DNA of 64,000 bases from Prosapia bicincta (GCA_036971475.1 JBAIZL010000001.1:149987044-150051043); one strand, 5' to 3'. Counted from the stretch's first letter, positions 25,389 through 39,792 are shown. Made by a program: numbers and translations. The notes: generated from the letters alone by a model not told the origin.

Positions 25389-26308
25389 CCGATCGATCGG
25401 AGATTGGTCCCTTGGTCACCGATAGCACTGGCCTGTTCCTGCCTGGTCCCTTACGTCACGCACTTTTTGGCTTCTCTTATTCGGCTCTCTACTTGATTTC
25501 CTATTTTACTTTAAAAGGACCGGCAATATAGAGTGCGTAGAGAAAAGCTGATAATACTCGTAGACCGTACTGTGCTGCCCCCAATGGAATCATTAGTAAC
25601 TACTTTCGCTAATTATCGGCTACTTGTAGGTAATAGAAAAAAAAACATTACATTGGTTAAATACTTCCTGAAAATGAGAAATACGGCGAGAAAGCTAGAT
25701 CCACCGTACAATCAGACAGAATAATTCATGAAGATCATAAAGCATGGGAACAGAATGTTCTGGAATGTCTGCCATTGATGTTGAAGAGACGGTAAAATAC
25801 ATCCGAAGGAACACGAAATAAGAAAGTATAAAAAACCAAACCCAAAATAGGAATGAGAAACGAGAGTATGAGGCAAGAGGGAGGAGACAAAACCGTCTTA
25901 ACCAAGGGAACAAGAGAAATTAGAAGACATCGTCCTAAAATTGGATATGTACTCGTAAATTTTAAAATAACTGTAGATTAGGGCTTGTTGCTGAATATTA
26001 CGTAGATGACAATAACTATATTTGTTTTGGATTAAGAGAAAAAAAATCAAAATTTCCATATCCCTAAACGTGGGGGGGGGGGGAGTTGGAAAATAGGTAA
26101 GGGTAACAAGATAAAAATAGCTAATACTACAGAATTTAGATAGACAGTACAAACAAATAGGCTAGGCCAAATTTAAATAAATATGGTAAAATTATTTAGA
26201 TTATTATGATTTACAAACATAGCCTCGGTTATTAATTAGAAATATTAAATGTAGCCTCAATGCTGAGGAACAAACTATTGCAAAATTCATAGCTTCGAAG
26301 CAAGTACT
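25389..26308. other. Spacer, weak open frame only
   Basis: An open frame at 25533-25724 (+, 63 codons, ends LDPPYNQTE) has no family resemblance. A G12-13 run lies near 26071-26083. Confidence 0.4.
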
Positions 26309-26319
26309 GTGTGTGTGTG

Positions 26320-26362
<43 letters not shown>

Positions 26363-26371
26363 TGTGTGTGT

Positions 26372-26410
<39 letters not shown>
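26309..26410. repeat. (GT)n microsatellite with few interruptions
   Basis: About 100 bp of GT dinucleotides broken by single T or A variants. The cysteine/valine and histidine/threonine open frames across it are low-complexity artefacts. Confidence 0.97.
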
Positions 26411-26412
<2 letters not shown>

Positions 26413-27627
26413 ATTGTAACTGTAGCAACAGCATATCCTTGCAATAACATATTACTGACACCAAATGATGGTCGTTTATCAAGCCATCATATTCATCTTT
26501 ATGCTTGACGAGAAGTAATCAATTTTATTTTGTAAATAACTTTTTCATTATTAGTAATGAAAGACTGATAAGTTTCTTTAGTAAGAGCTTGTGAAAACCC
26601 TTAAACTTTATTTGCAGTTTTAAAGACAGGTGATTACACTTGTCTGTGAGTGACAGCAATGTGGTTATCTGTTCTTTTCCTGTTACAATATGGTAATTTT
26701 GTATTCGATAGTAGTTAGTATGGGAATACAACCAGGCAACGCTAATTTTTATGATAAGTGCAAACATTCTTGACTGTTACTATTTACTTAGAGAGTGATC
26801 AGTTGTTAAAGCGATACTGCAAAAACAGAAAGTACAATTGTAACAAATATTGGTACTTGCAAAACAAAAATATGTATTGATTAAATGACACTAATGCAGA
26901 AATCTCAGTTACAGCAAGTAACATTTCCAGTAGCCTAAAAGCTTTCCGGTTATGAATAACGCGAAAATCTGAGAAAGTGTGCGACAAAATAGTTACGAAC
27001 AAAGCAACAGTAAGTTTAACCATGGGTTTAGCCATCTAGCTCCATTGATATGTAGTTTTACAAAAGCAGTTTTTTTCAAATTTTGACACAAATTGCACCA
27101 TATACAAAAAAATTGGGAATATTAGGTGTTTATATTTATAAATTACCCAACTAATCGTCTTCACTTACTTTTTTATTATTTAGAAATTATTATTTGAATT
27201 TTTGTTTTATGCTAATTAATAACAGAATTTTTTTTTAAAAGTCTGTGATTCGTAAAATTAAATTTACGGGAAAATGAAAGCTATCAAATATAACAACAGC
27301 AAAGTAAAGATCTTGTTACAATCTGTGAGTGCGCGTATGTGTGTGAATAATAATCCAATGCATATGGTCGAAGCATGAATAGCTTGTAAAGGTGTTGCGG
27401 CAAATGAGGAAAATTAAAGGTATTTCTTAGGTATATTACTATTCTATAACACCGTTTAGAAAATAGAAGCCACTATTTGACTTCGATTATATGAAGGTCA
27501 ACTCCAAAAGTGACTAAGTTCACTTTATGTCTTGTATAATGGCTGCAGAATGTTCCTTAATTTCATTACGTACATCCTATCTTGATTTCACCTGCCTATC
27601 CTTTACCTTTTTTCAATAAAAGGGTAT
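26411..27627. other. Unique AT-rich DNA, nothing recognised
   Basis: Two open frames on the minus strand (26525-26767 and 26799-27035) have no family resemblance and an AT-driven composition rich in Leu, Phe and Lys. Confidence 0.45.
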
Positions 27628-30600
27628 AACAGGAGCAAAGGGTGTTTCACACCACATATAGACAACAACAGGCTTTAGACTGTGTAACGGGAGCAAAGGG
27701 TGTTTCACACCACATATAGACAACAACAGGCTTTAGACTGTGTAACAGGAGCAAAGGGTGTTTCACACCACATATAGACAACAACACGCTTTAGACTGTG
27801 TAACAGGAGCAAAGGGTGTTTCACCCCACATATAGACAACAACACGCTTTAGACTGTGTAACAGGAGCAAAGGGTGTTTCACACCACATATAGACAACAA
27901 CACGCTTTAGACTGTGTAACAGGAGCAAAGGGTGTTTCACACCACATATAGACAACAACACGCTTTAGACTGTGTAACAGGAGCAAAGGGTGTTTCACAC
28001 CACATATAGACAACAACACGCTTTAGACTGTGTAACAGGAGCAAAGGGTGTTTCACACCACATATAGACAACAACAGGCTTTAGACTGTGTAACAGGAGC
28101 AAAGGGTGTTTCCCACCACATATAGACAACAACAAGCTTTAGACTGTGTAACAGGAGCAAAGGGTGTTTCACACCACATATAGACAACAACAGGCTTTAG
28201 ACTGTGTAACAGGAGCAAAGGGTGTTTCACACCACATATAGACAACAACACGCTTTAGACTGTGTAACAGGAGCAAAGGGTGTTTCACCCCACATATAGA
28301 CAACAACAGGCTTTAGACTGTGTAACAGGAGCAAAGGGTGTTTCCCACCACATATAGACAACAACAAGCTTTAGACTGTGTAACAGGAGCAAAGGGTGTT
28401 TCACACCACATATAGACAACAACACGCTTTAGACTGTGTAACAGGAGCAAAGGGTGTTTCCCACCACATATAGACAACAACACGCTTTAGACTGTGTAAC
28501 AGGAGCAAAGGGTGTTTCCCACCACATATAGACAACAACAAGCTTTAGACTGTGTAACAGGAGCAAAGGGTGTTTCACACCACATATAGACAACAACACG
28601 CTTTAGACTGTGTAACAGGAGCAAAGGGTGTTTCACACCACATATAGACAACAACAGGCTTTAGACTGTGTAACAGGAGCAAAGGGTGTTTCCCACCACA
28701 TATAGACAACAACACGCTTTAGACTGTGTAACAGGAGCAAAGGGTGTTTCACACCACATATAGACAACAACAGGCTTTAGACTGTGTAACAGGAGCAAAG
28801 GGTGTTTCCCACCACATATAGACAACAACAGGCTTTAGACTGTGTAACAGGAGCAAAGGGTGTTTCCCACCACATATAGACAACAACACGCTTTAGACTG
28901 TGTAACAGGAGCAAAGGGTGTTTCACACCACATATAGACAACAACAGGCTTTAGACTGTGTAACAGGAGCAAAGGGTGTTTCACACCACATATAGACAAC
29001 AACAGGCTTTAGACTGTGTAACAGGAGCAAAGGGTGTTTCCCACCACATATAGACAACAACACGCTTTAGACTGTGTAACAGGAGCAAAGGGTGTTTCAC
29101 ACCACATATAGACAACAACAGGCTTTAGACTGTGTAACAGGAGCAAAGGGTGTTTCACACCACATATAGACAACAACAGGCTTTAGACTGTGTAACAGGA
29201 GCAAAGGGTGTTTCCCACCACATATAGACAACAACACGCTTTAGACTGTGTAACAGGAGCAAAGGGTGTTTCACACCACATATAGACAACAACAGGCTTT
29301 AGACTGTGTAACAGGAGCAAAGGGTGTTTCCCACCACATATAGACAACAACAGGCTTTAGACTGTGTAACAGGAGCAAAGGGTGTTTCCCACCACATATA
29401 GACAACAACACGCTTTAGACTGTGTAACAGGAGCAAAGGGTGTTTCACACCACATATAGACAACAACAGGCTTTAGACTGTGTAACAGGAGCAAAGGGTG
29501 TTTCACACCACATATAGACAACAACAGGCTTTAGACTGTGTAACAGGAGCAAAGGGTGTTTCCCACCACATATAGACAACAACACGCTTTAGACTGTGTA
29601 ACAGGAGCAAAGGGTGTTTCACACCACATATAGACAACAACAGGCTTTAGACTGTGTAACAGGAGCAAAGGGTGTTTCCCACCACATATAGACAACAACA
29701 AGCTTTAGACTGTGTAACAGGAGCAAAGGGTGTTTCACACCACATATAGACAACAACAGGCTTTAGACTGTGTAACAGGAGCAAAGGGTGTTTCACACCA
29801 CATATAGACAACAACAGGCTTTAGACTGTGTAACAGGAGCAAAGGGTGTTTCACACCACATATAGACAACAACAGGCTTTAGACTGTGTAACAGGAGCAA
29901 AGGGTGATTCACAAAACATATAGACAACAACGGGCTTTAGACTGTGTAACAGGAGCAAAGGGTGTTTCACACCACATATAGACAACAACAGGCTTTAGAC
30001 TGTGTAACAGGAGCAAAGGGTGTTTCACACCACATATAGACAACAACAGGCTTTAGACTGTGTAACAGGAGCAAAGGGTGTTTCACACCACATATAGACA
30101 ACAACAGGCTTTAGACTGTGTAACAGGAGCAAAGGGTGTTTCACACCACATATAGACAACAACAGGCTTTAGACTGTGTAACAGGAGCAAAGGGTGTTTC
30201 CCACCACATATAGACAACAACAGGCTTTAGACTGTGTAACAGGAGCAAAGGGTGTTTCACACCACATATAGACAACAACACGTTTTAGACTGTGTAACAG
30301 GAGCAAAGGGTGTTTCACCCCACATATAGACAACAACAGGCTTTAGACTGTGTAACAGGAGCAAAGGGTTTTTCCCACCACATATAGACAACAACAAGCT
30401 TTAGACTGTGTAACAGGAGCAAAGGGTGTTTCACACCACATATAGACAACAACAAGCTTTAGACTGTGTAACAGGAGCAAAGGGTGTTTCACACCACATA
30501 TAGACAACAACAGGCTTTAAACTGTGTAACAGGAGCAAAGGGTGTTTCACACCACATATAGACAACAACGGGCTTTAGACTGTGTAACAGGAGCAAAGGG

Positions 30601-31513
30601 TGTTTCACACCACATATAGACAACAACAGGCTTTAGACTGTGTAACAGGAGCAAAGGGTGTTTCACACCACATATAGACAACAACAGGCTTTAGACTGTG
30701 TAACAGGAGCAAAGGGTGTTTCACACCACATATAGACAACAACAGGCTTTAGACTGTGTAACAGGAGCAAAGGGTGTTTCACACCACATATAGACAACAA
30801 CAGGCTTTAGACTGTGTAACAGGAGCAAAGGGTGTTTCACACCACATATAGACAACAACAGGCTTTAGACTGTGTAACAGGAGCAAAGGGTGTTTCACAC
30901 CACATATAGACAACAACAGGCTTTAGACTGTGTAACAGGAGCAAAGGGTGTTTCACACCACATATAGACAACAACAGGCTTTAGACTGTGTAACAGGAGC
31001 AAAGGGTGTTTCACACCACATATAGACAACAACAGGCTTTAGACTGTGTAACAGGAGCAAAGGGTGTTTCACACCACATATAGACAACAACAGGCTTTAG
31101 ACTGTGTAACAGGAGCAAAGGGTGTTTCACACCACATATAGACAACAACAGGCTTTAGACTGTGTAACAGGAGGAAAGGGTGTTTCACACCACATATAGA
31201 CAACAACACGCTTTAGACTGTGTAACAGGAGCAAAGGGTGTTTCACACCACATATAGACAACAACAGGCTTTAGACTGTGTAACAGGAGCAAAGGGTGTT
31301 TCACACCACATATAGACAACAACAGGCTTTAGACTGTGTAACAGGAGCAAAGGGTGTTTCACACCACATATAGACAACAACAGGCTTTAGACTGTGTAAC
31401 AGGAGCAAAGGGTGTTTCACACCACATATAGACAACAACAGGCTTTAGACTGTGTAACAGGAGGAAAGGGTGTTTCACACCACATATAGACAACATCAGG
31501 CTTTAGACTGTGT
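27628..31513 (+). repeat. 58-bp satellite, homogeneous core of 67 units
   Basis: The unit begins AACAGGAGCAAAGGGTGTTT. It first occurs at 27628 and again at 31514, exactly 67 x 58 bp. Differences concentrate at two positions: ACACC or CCACC after GTTTC, and G, C or A before GCTTT. Combinations of these variants recur in blocks, so array growth involved multi-unit segments. Confidence 0.97.
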
Positions 31514-32717
31514 AACAGGATCAAACGGTGTTGCACATCTCTTGTAGATAATAGCAGACTAGAGACTGTGTAACAGGAGCAAATTGTATTGCACATCTCT
31601 TGTAGATAATAGCAGACTAGAGACTGTGTAACAGGAGCAAAGGGTGTTCCTCATTTGCCTATAGACAATATCAGGCTTTAAACTATGTAACAGGAGCAAA
31701 ACGTGTTGCACATCGCCTACAGATAATAGAAGGCTTTAGACTGTGCAACAGGAGCAAAGGGTGTAGGACATTCCCTATAGGCAATAGCAGGCTTTTGATT
31801 GTGTAACAGAAGCAAAGGGTGTTGTACATCGCCTATAGACAACAAATGGTTTTTGATTGTGTAACAGAAGCAAAGGGTGTTGTACATCGCCTATAGACAA
31901 CAAAAGGTTTTATATTGTGTAACAGGAGCAAAGGGTGTTGTACATCGCCTATAGACAATAGCAGATTTTAGACCGTGTAACAGGAGGGAAGGGTGTTGCA
32001 CATCGGCTATAGAGAATAGGAGACTTTAGACTGTAACAGGAGACAAGGCTGTTGCACATCGGCTATAGAGAATAGGAGACTTTAGACCGTGTAACAGGAG
32101 ACAAGGGTGATGCACATCGGCTATAGAGAAAAGGAGACTTTAGACTGTAACAGGAGACAAGGCTGTTGCACATCGGCTATAGACAATAGCAGATTTTAGA
32201 CCGTGTAACAGGAGGGAAGGGTGTTGCACATCGGCTATAGAGAAAAGGAGACTTTAGACCGTGTAACAGGAGACAAGGCTGTTGCACATCGGCTATAGAG
32301 AATAGGAGACTTTAGACCGTGTAACAGGAGACAAGGGTGATGCACATCGGCTATAGAGAAAAGGAGACTTTAGACTGTAACAGGAGACAAGGCTGTTGCA
32401 CATCGGCTATAGACAATAGCAGATTTTAGACCGTGTAACAGGAGGGAAGGGTGTTGCACATCGGCTATAGAGAATAGGAGACTTTAGACTGTAACAGGAG
32501 ACAAGGCTGTTGCACATCGGCTATAGAGAATAGGAGACTTTAGACCGTGTAACAGGAGACAAGGGTGATGCACATCGGCTATAGAGAAAAGGAGACTTTA
32601 GACTATAACAGGAGACAAGGCTGATGCACATCGGCTATAGGGAATAGGAGACTTTAGACTGTAACAGGAGACAAGGGTGTTGCACATCGGCTATAGAGAA
32701 TAGCAGACTTTAGACTG
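31514..32717 (+). repeat. 58-bp satellite, diverged right edge (~21 units)
   Basis: The units keep AACAGGAG and the TTTAGAC...GT end but differ widely from the core (CATCGGCTATAG replaces CACATATAG), and some are 56 bp long. A block of four units of about 230 bp recurs: the variant GACAATAGCAGATTTTAGAC occurs at about 31953, 32182 and 32412. Confidence 0.93.
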
Positions 32718-35700
32718 ATATAATCACAGATCTACTTCCGTTACATAACTCCCCACACGCGATTCTTCTCTGCATCCCAAACCTAGGAGTATTATGTCCC
32801 TCCCTTAATCATCTTTTGCCACATCTCTTTTCTATCCTCCGTAGGTGGTAATAATCGTGGTGGTTGAACGTCTTTAACGCCAAACTCCAATCATGCGATT
32901 ATGACCTTGAGCCTAATACTGATACACATTAAAGTCCATTTACATAAGTGGAGAATCCGGGGAGAATCTGATCATAGCGGTACCTATTTGCATTTAAAGT
33001 GCAGCGGTGTCATTAAACAGTGATTTTTGTAAAAGGATCCGATCGGCAACCGGTCAGTGAACTCGAGAATAAAAATTTAAATAGAATAAAATTTGCCTCA
33101 GGACACAAGGTGCATTGACCGTCAATGCCTTTTGGTGTCTCAGTTTCTTACCTTATTGAATTCAATAAATTATATGAGTTTATAACATCCGGTTTCGAAA
33201 CCATTTACTAATTGTGAGTGTATTGCAGACTTTAGAGGTTAAGCCTGAGAACCAAAACGATTTACATATATTAAAATATACACAAATTACTGAAGCACTT
33301 ATTAACATGATAGCATAGTTAAAATACAGAGTCGACTGCAAATCTGATATTTATTGGAAGACATTTGGCTGTGTATAACAGATATTTCAATTTAGCTTTT
33401 AAAACCTCTATAAAACTCGAGCAAAGTCCGTAGGTTATGTTCTAGGTTCCCCACTTTAAACTAAATTGAATTTATAGCCTACTATCCAAGCTTCATATTA
33501 TTGATCGTAGATACACAAATGAAGATAAACGTCTCTCAAAACAATGAATAAAAATCATCTCTCGTTAAATATTATATTTTAATCAGTGGCGTCTGCCATT
33601 ATAAATAATGCCTATTTAGTACATTATTTTAAGAGCATAAGAAAATATTTTAGGCATAGGGCCGACATTTAATTTTGCTTAAAATTAGTCGAGGTTTTTA
33701 AACAAGTATTTCAAAACGGGATTGAATGAGATCTCTGAAATATTGATCACAAATGGTAATCATTACTGTGTATATAAACTCTTGGAACGATTAAAATTTA
33801 ATCCAGGAAAATATCGTTGGAAATCTACTGAACAAATTGCCAATGCAAAAGCTTTGCCTTTTAATTATTTTAACATAATGTTGAATTTAATTTGTATTAG
33901 TCGGGTTAGTTTTTAAATAGGCAAGCGTTTATAAGTACCTACTTACGTTCTACAGATAGTTTTAACTTGTAACAAAAATACATTCTAATTTATATTTTGA
34001 AAAATATAGTGTAACTAGAAAGCCCTCGCGTGATTTATTGCACAAGCTTGACAAGGCTAAAGTCCTTTCATGCTTGAGCGGGCGCTAAAGTTTCACCTTC
34101 CTCGTAAAGTCTAGTCTAGAGCCTTTAAAAATAAAGCAGTAATTAGTACAAGAACATTTATTTCTAGGAGCGGCAAATTGTCACATAAAGCATAAGGAGG
34201 CCAAAGTTTACAATGGAGTGAAAACACTAGAAACTTTCGTGACAGAAAGTTATAGTGTATGGCATGTGTACAAAAGATTAAAAGCGAAGTAGTTATTGGT
34301 AGACCTAATAACCAGTGTTTGGTCAGCGTTAATATTTAACCAGTGTTAAAACAGTGCTTGGAAGCTTTTATAGTGCGTGAATAATAGTAGCCATAAAAGT
34401 GTTTAGGCTATATTTATAAATAGTTATATAGTCTACAACGGCCTTATAATATATTGATGCACTTTAAGAGTGTAACAATTAATTAAAGAAACAGACAACC
34501 ATGATAATTAACCACGATTAACCTGAAAGAATTAACTAATCAAAATATCAGGAACAAACTTTAATCCATGTTGTGAAATAACCTTCCAAAAACTTCCAAA
34601 AGCGTACTTTAGAGTGAAGAAAAGAACTATAGTTATCTATCATTCGTTTAAATGCGGAAAAATAATTGTTTTAAGAGGAAACTCAATGCCACTCTTTGCA
34701 CCATATTACTTGCAGGCCACGGATTAAAGTTTAAAAAAATCTTAATAGTTTCAAACGGTTAGATGAACTGCCTTCCTAAAAACACTGGAAGACACAAAAA
34801 TGTCGTGAAAGTGACTAAGGTACTGGAGGTAAATCTAAATAAAAGCAGATGTATTGATGAATTACTCGCCCTGAGTAGTCTACGTACGCGATTATAGGCG
34901 GCTAGCCAAAGCCCAGAGAAATTATTTCTTTTTAACTGGCTTCCTAGGAACAGACAGAAGTAAAAGCCTCAATAAAATCGATCAGAGCCACGAGTCATTT
35001 TCGCCGGGATTGTGCTCAAGAATTAGAAGCTCAAGGAAAATGTTCTGATGATCTAAAACTCATGACAGTCAACGATGAGTTTATAACCTATTGGAGCTCA
35101 AACTTTAACGTAAGCAATGTGCCATACGGTTCCAGTGAGTTTTGCGCGAAACCCAGGTGCGCCTAGAGTTTGAGACTACGTACAAACACGAATACCATAA
35201 TCAGACAAAATACAAAAGTATTATCTTTTCTCAATTATTAAAACGTCATTATTACTATTCGTTTCCCATACTATACTCCAGTATTTCAATCACAAGTACA
35301 TTTTAAAAGGTATTTGGCAAAATTAGGTAAATTAAATGTTATTTTATACTATTTTAAGACTTAAAATTAGTAAATTAATTGACAAAATTAATGAAGTTTA
35401 CCAGTTTACAAAATTATTGAATTATTGTTGTACTTAATTTAGATAAATTCGAATTTTAAAAATCATACAATCCATATAAAATTTAAGTAGGGACCTATAG
35501 GTTCGAGAGAAATGAGTTTTCTTTGCGATATTGAGTCTTTGCGTTGAAAGTTCACCTACCACAGTTTTTTTTACTTAGGCGATTTTTTTTTGTCTCGAAT
35601 ACGCGCCATTGCATTAGTTAACCATTTTGAAGTGTTTTAAGAGCATATCATAGGCAAAATTGTTGATAGCTCGCAGTTTACTACCGTATGTGAAGAAACA

Positions 35701-35965
35701 AAATTTTATTTTCATTAAATTTATAATTGTTTGATAACAATGTGAAATTTATTATAAAAGTTACTAATTTGAAGCTTATTAAATTCCTTCTATTAGCTCA
35801 CACTCTCCCGATATATATCCTGAACACATTTTTATAGGTTAGTAAAATACGTTTTTGTTCATCCAATCAACTTCAAATACATTTTTTTAAACCTATAGTG
35901 GATAACAATTGATATTAATACAGTTTTTTCAAATATTTATTCAATAACTAAATTATAAAATTTTT
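32718..35965. other. Unique DNA without recognised genes
   Basis: No family resemblance in any frame. The patch at 32720-33060 is less AT-rich and may be an old mobile-element fragment. A hairpin with about 20-nt arms lies at 33098-33145. The open frame at 33722-33916 (64 codons) is unrecognised. Confidence 0.45.
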
Positions 35966-36035
35966 GGGATCCAGCCAGATTCGAACTGAGAAACTTCATG
36001 TTCGGCTAACACGCCTTGGCACTGCGCCTACTTCC
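35966..36035 (-). pseudogene. tRNA-like sequence (tRNA pseudogene or SINE head)
   Basis: On the minus strand GGCGCAGTGCCAAGGCG resembles an RNA polymerase III A box with D-arm, and AGTTCGAATCT resembles the B box/T-loop, at tRNA-like spacing. The end GGATCCCA does not pair with the start, and the arms are imperfect, so this is not a functional tRNA. A SINE head is equally possible; no tail or target duplication was identified. Confidence 0.45.
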
Positions 36036-36891
36036 TAATACAGAACCTAGAAATATATTTCTCAAAGATGTATATGAACTTTGTCCCCCCCCCCCATCTG
36101 GTTGTCGTCGAAACCTTCATTCTACAACCTTAAACGGTTGCCATGGTCACCACAAATTATCATAAAAAGTGCTCTAGGGTAACTAAAATAAAACTTCTCT
36201 TTGTTAACCTCAGTAGGAATTAACTTAGAATTTTCCTTACATTACTTGTTTTTAGTAGATAAACATTTAAAATAAATTTTATAATCCTTCTGGGAGGGAT
36301 TAAGCCTAACCACAATTTGGAGCCCCAATTTAACTTCTATAAAAGTACACTAAATACCAGGTCAGAAAGCATTAAATAACGTTTAAGAATCAGGTTTCTT
36401 AACAAAATTTTAAAACTTAAAAAATTAATAAGCTCGCGAAAAGTTAAGAAATATAACGCAATACAAATTATTTGATCCTTGTAATAGGCAACATTATTAA
36501 GCAGACGTTGAAGTTGAATATAGTGAAAAACCACTAAAATAGAACTTTTTAAAGTGCATTTAATAAAATAATTCATCTTAACATATTACACTTTTGTGAG
36601 ACATTAAACTAGTAAAAATATTAATTCTTTTTACAAATAGCAACACTATTTTAAAATAAAATAATAATACCATAAACCAGTTCTAATCGATTATGAAACA
36701 AACTATCAACCAACAATGACCAGTTAAAGTAAATTGCCATAATATTTAATAGGCGATTAAATTGATTTCAGTAATCTTTCAACTTTGCTTAGGTGTAGGG
36801 ACTTATTAGGCATGTATTATTTAATACAATTTTTAAACTTGTCTAGAAATATTTATTTAAAATAAGTTAAATACGAGTAACGTTCAAGTTA
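36036..36891. other. Unique DNA; poly-C run and palindromic GTTGCCATGGTCAC
   Basis: A C11 run lies at about 36085. GTTGCCATGGTCAC near 36137 resembles an RFX X-box half-matched on one side. No gene. Confidence 0.4.
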
Positions 36892-39389
36892 TTTCCCATA
36901 ACTAGTTTCGCCCAATCTATGATACTTAGGTTCGATCTAACATTTCCCATAACTAGTTTCGCCCAATCTATGAAACATAGGTTCGATCTAACATTTCCCA
37001 TAACTAGTTTCGCCCAATCTATGAAACATAGGTTCGATCTAACATTTCCCATAACTAGTTTCGCCCAATCTATGATACATAGGTTCGATCTAACATTTCC
37101 CATAACTAGTTTCGCCCAATCTATGATACTTAGGTTCGATCTAACATTTCCCATAACTAGTTTCGCCCAATCTATGATACTTAGGTTCGATCTAACATTT
37201 CCCATAACTAGTTTCGCCCAATCTATGAAACATAGGTTCGATCTAACATTTCCCATAACTAGTTTCGCCCAATCTATGATACTTAGGTTCGATCTAACAT
37301 TTCCCATAACTAGTTTCGCCCAATCTATGAAACATAGGTTCGATCTAACATTTCCCATAACTAGTTTCGCCCAATCTATGATACATAGGTTCGATCTAAC
37401 ATTTCCCATAACTAGTTTCGCCCAATCTATGATACATAGGTTCGATCTAACATTTCCCATAACTAGTTTCGCCCAATCTATGATACATAGGTTCGATCTA
37501 ACATTTCCTATAACTAGTTTCGCCCAATCTATGATACATAGGTTCGATCTAACATTTCCCATAACTAGTTTCGCCCAATCTATGATACATAGGTTCGATC
37601 TAACATTTCCCATAACTAGTTTCGCCCCATCTATGATACATAGGTTCGATCTAACATTTCCCATAACTAGTTTCGCCCAATCTATGATACATAGGTTCGA
37701 TCTAACATTTCCCATAACTAGTTTCGCCCCATCTATGATACATAGGTTCGATCTAACATTTCCCATAACTAGTTTCGCCCAATCTATGATACATAGGTTC
37801 GATCTAACATTTCCCATAACTAGTTTCGCCCAATCTATGATACATAGGTTCGATCTAACATTTCCCATAACTAGTTTCGCCCAATCTATGATACATAGGT
37901 TCGATCTAACATTTCCCATAACTAGTTTCGCCCAATCTATGATACATAGGTTCGATCTAACATTTCCCATAACTAGTTTCGCCCAATCTATGATACATAG
38001 GTTCGATCTAACATTTCCCATAACTAGTTTCGTCCAATCTATGATACATAGGTTCGATCTAACATTTCCCATAACTAGTTTCGCCCAATCTATGATACAT
38101 AGGTTCGATCTAACATTTCCCATAACTAGTTTCGCCCCATCTATGATACATAGGTTCGATCAAACATTTCCCATAACTAGTTTCGCCCAATCTATGATAC
38201 ATAGATTCGATCTAACATTTCCCATAACTAGTTTCGCCCAATCTATGATACATAGGTTCGATCTAACATTTCCCATAACTAGTTTCGCCCAATCTATGAT
38301 ACATAGGTTCGATCTAACATTTCCCATAACTAGTTTCGCCCAATCTATGATACTTAGGTTCGATCTAACATTTCCCATAACTAGTTTCGCCCAATCTATG
38401 ATACATAGGTTCGATCTAACATTTCCTATAACTAGTTTCGCCCAATCTATGATACATAGGTTCGATCTAACATTTCCCATAACTAGTTTCGCCCAATCTA
38501 TGATACATAGGTTCGATCTAACATTTCCCATAACTAGTTTCGCCCCATCTATGATACATAGGTTCGATCTAACATTTCCCATAACTAGTTTCGCCCAATC
38601 TATGATACATAGGTTCGATCTAACATTTCCCATAACTAGTTTCGCCCCATCTATGATACATAGGTTCGATCAAACATTTCCCATAACTAGTTTCGCCCAA
38701 TCTATGATACATAGATTCGATCTAACATTTCCCATAACTAGTTTCGCCCAATCTATGATACATAGGTTCGATCTAACATTTCCCATAACTAGTTTCGCCC
38801 AATCTATGATACATAGGTTCGATCTAACATTTCCCATAACTAGTTTCGCCCAATCTATGATACTTAGGTTCGATCTAACATTTCCCATAACTAGTTTCGC
38901 CCAATCTATGATACATAGGTTCGATCTAACATTTCCCATAACTAGTTTCGCCCAATCTATGATACATAGGTTCGATCTAACATTTCCCATAACTAGTTTC
39001 GCCCAATCTATGATACATAGGTTCGATCTAACATTTCCCATAACTAGTTTCACCCAATCTATGATACATAGGTTCGATCTAACGTTTCCCATAACTAGTT
39101 TCGCCCAATCTATGATACATAGGTTCGATCTAACATTTCCCATAACTAGTTTCACCCAATCTATGATACATAGGTTCGATCTAACATTTCCCATAACTAG
39201 TTTCGCCCAATCTATGATACATAGGTTCGATCTAACATTTCCCATAACTAGTTTCACCCAATCTATCATACATAGGTTCGATCTAACATTTCCCATAACT
39301 AGTTTCACCCAATCTATCATACATAGGTTCGATCTAACATTTCCCATAACTAGTTTCACCCAATCTATGATACATAGGTTCGATCTAAT
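36892..39389 (+). repeat. 51-bp satellite, 49 units, with a 10-unit internal duplication
   Basis: The unit begins TTTCCCATAACTAGTTTCGC. The first copy starts at 36892 and the last at 39340, exactly 48 periods. Rare linked variants (GATCAAACATTT followed by CATAGATTCG) occur at 38161 and 38671, 510 bp apart, marking duplication of a 10-unit block. Because 51 is a multiple of 3, both strands stay open (829 codons on plus, 418 on minus). The variants change amino acids freely (CTT/CAT, CAA/CCA, GCC/ACC), so there is no sign of coding constraint. Confidence 0.97.
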
Positions 39390-39792
39390 TAGTCACGATA
39401 TTAACTGACGTAAATTTAATGACACAAATTACATTCATTGTTACTGGTAAAACCCCAGAGAGCACTAAACATAAAGTTATATAAGACATTGACGTTTTCG
39501 CGATATGAGACCGCACTAGATTATTATCAGAAAGATAGTATTTGACTTGATCATAAGGGCTTCAAAGTTTAAAACTATTATTTGTGATTTCCTAAGTTTT
39601 AATATTTCCCTTTCAGGTGAAAAGCTCCGGATGACGATAAACTCAAAACATTATTTTTAAGTCTTCGAAATCAATTTCAATGTTGCAGAGTAGCAAATAA
39701 ATAATTCATTTACAATTGTCAACTTTAAAATATACATGTTTCCTCCCGTATTATAATATTTTCCTATCCTCACGTACAGCTCCTCTCTGGAG
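39390..39792. other. Unique spacer
   Basis: No recognised feature. Confidence 0.5.

Noticed and set aside
35966..36035. Functional tRNA gene
   Set aside because: The acceptor stem does not pair and the T-arm is imperfect; kept only as a tRNA-like fragment.
11199..39389. CRISPR arrays
   Set aside because: The repeats are contiguous tandem units without unique spacers, and the sequence is eukaryotic.
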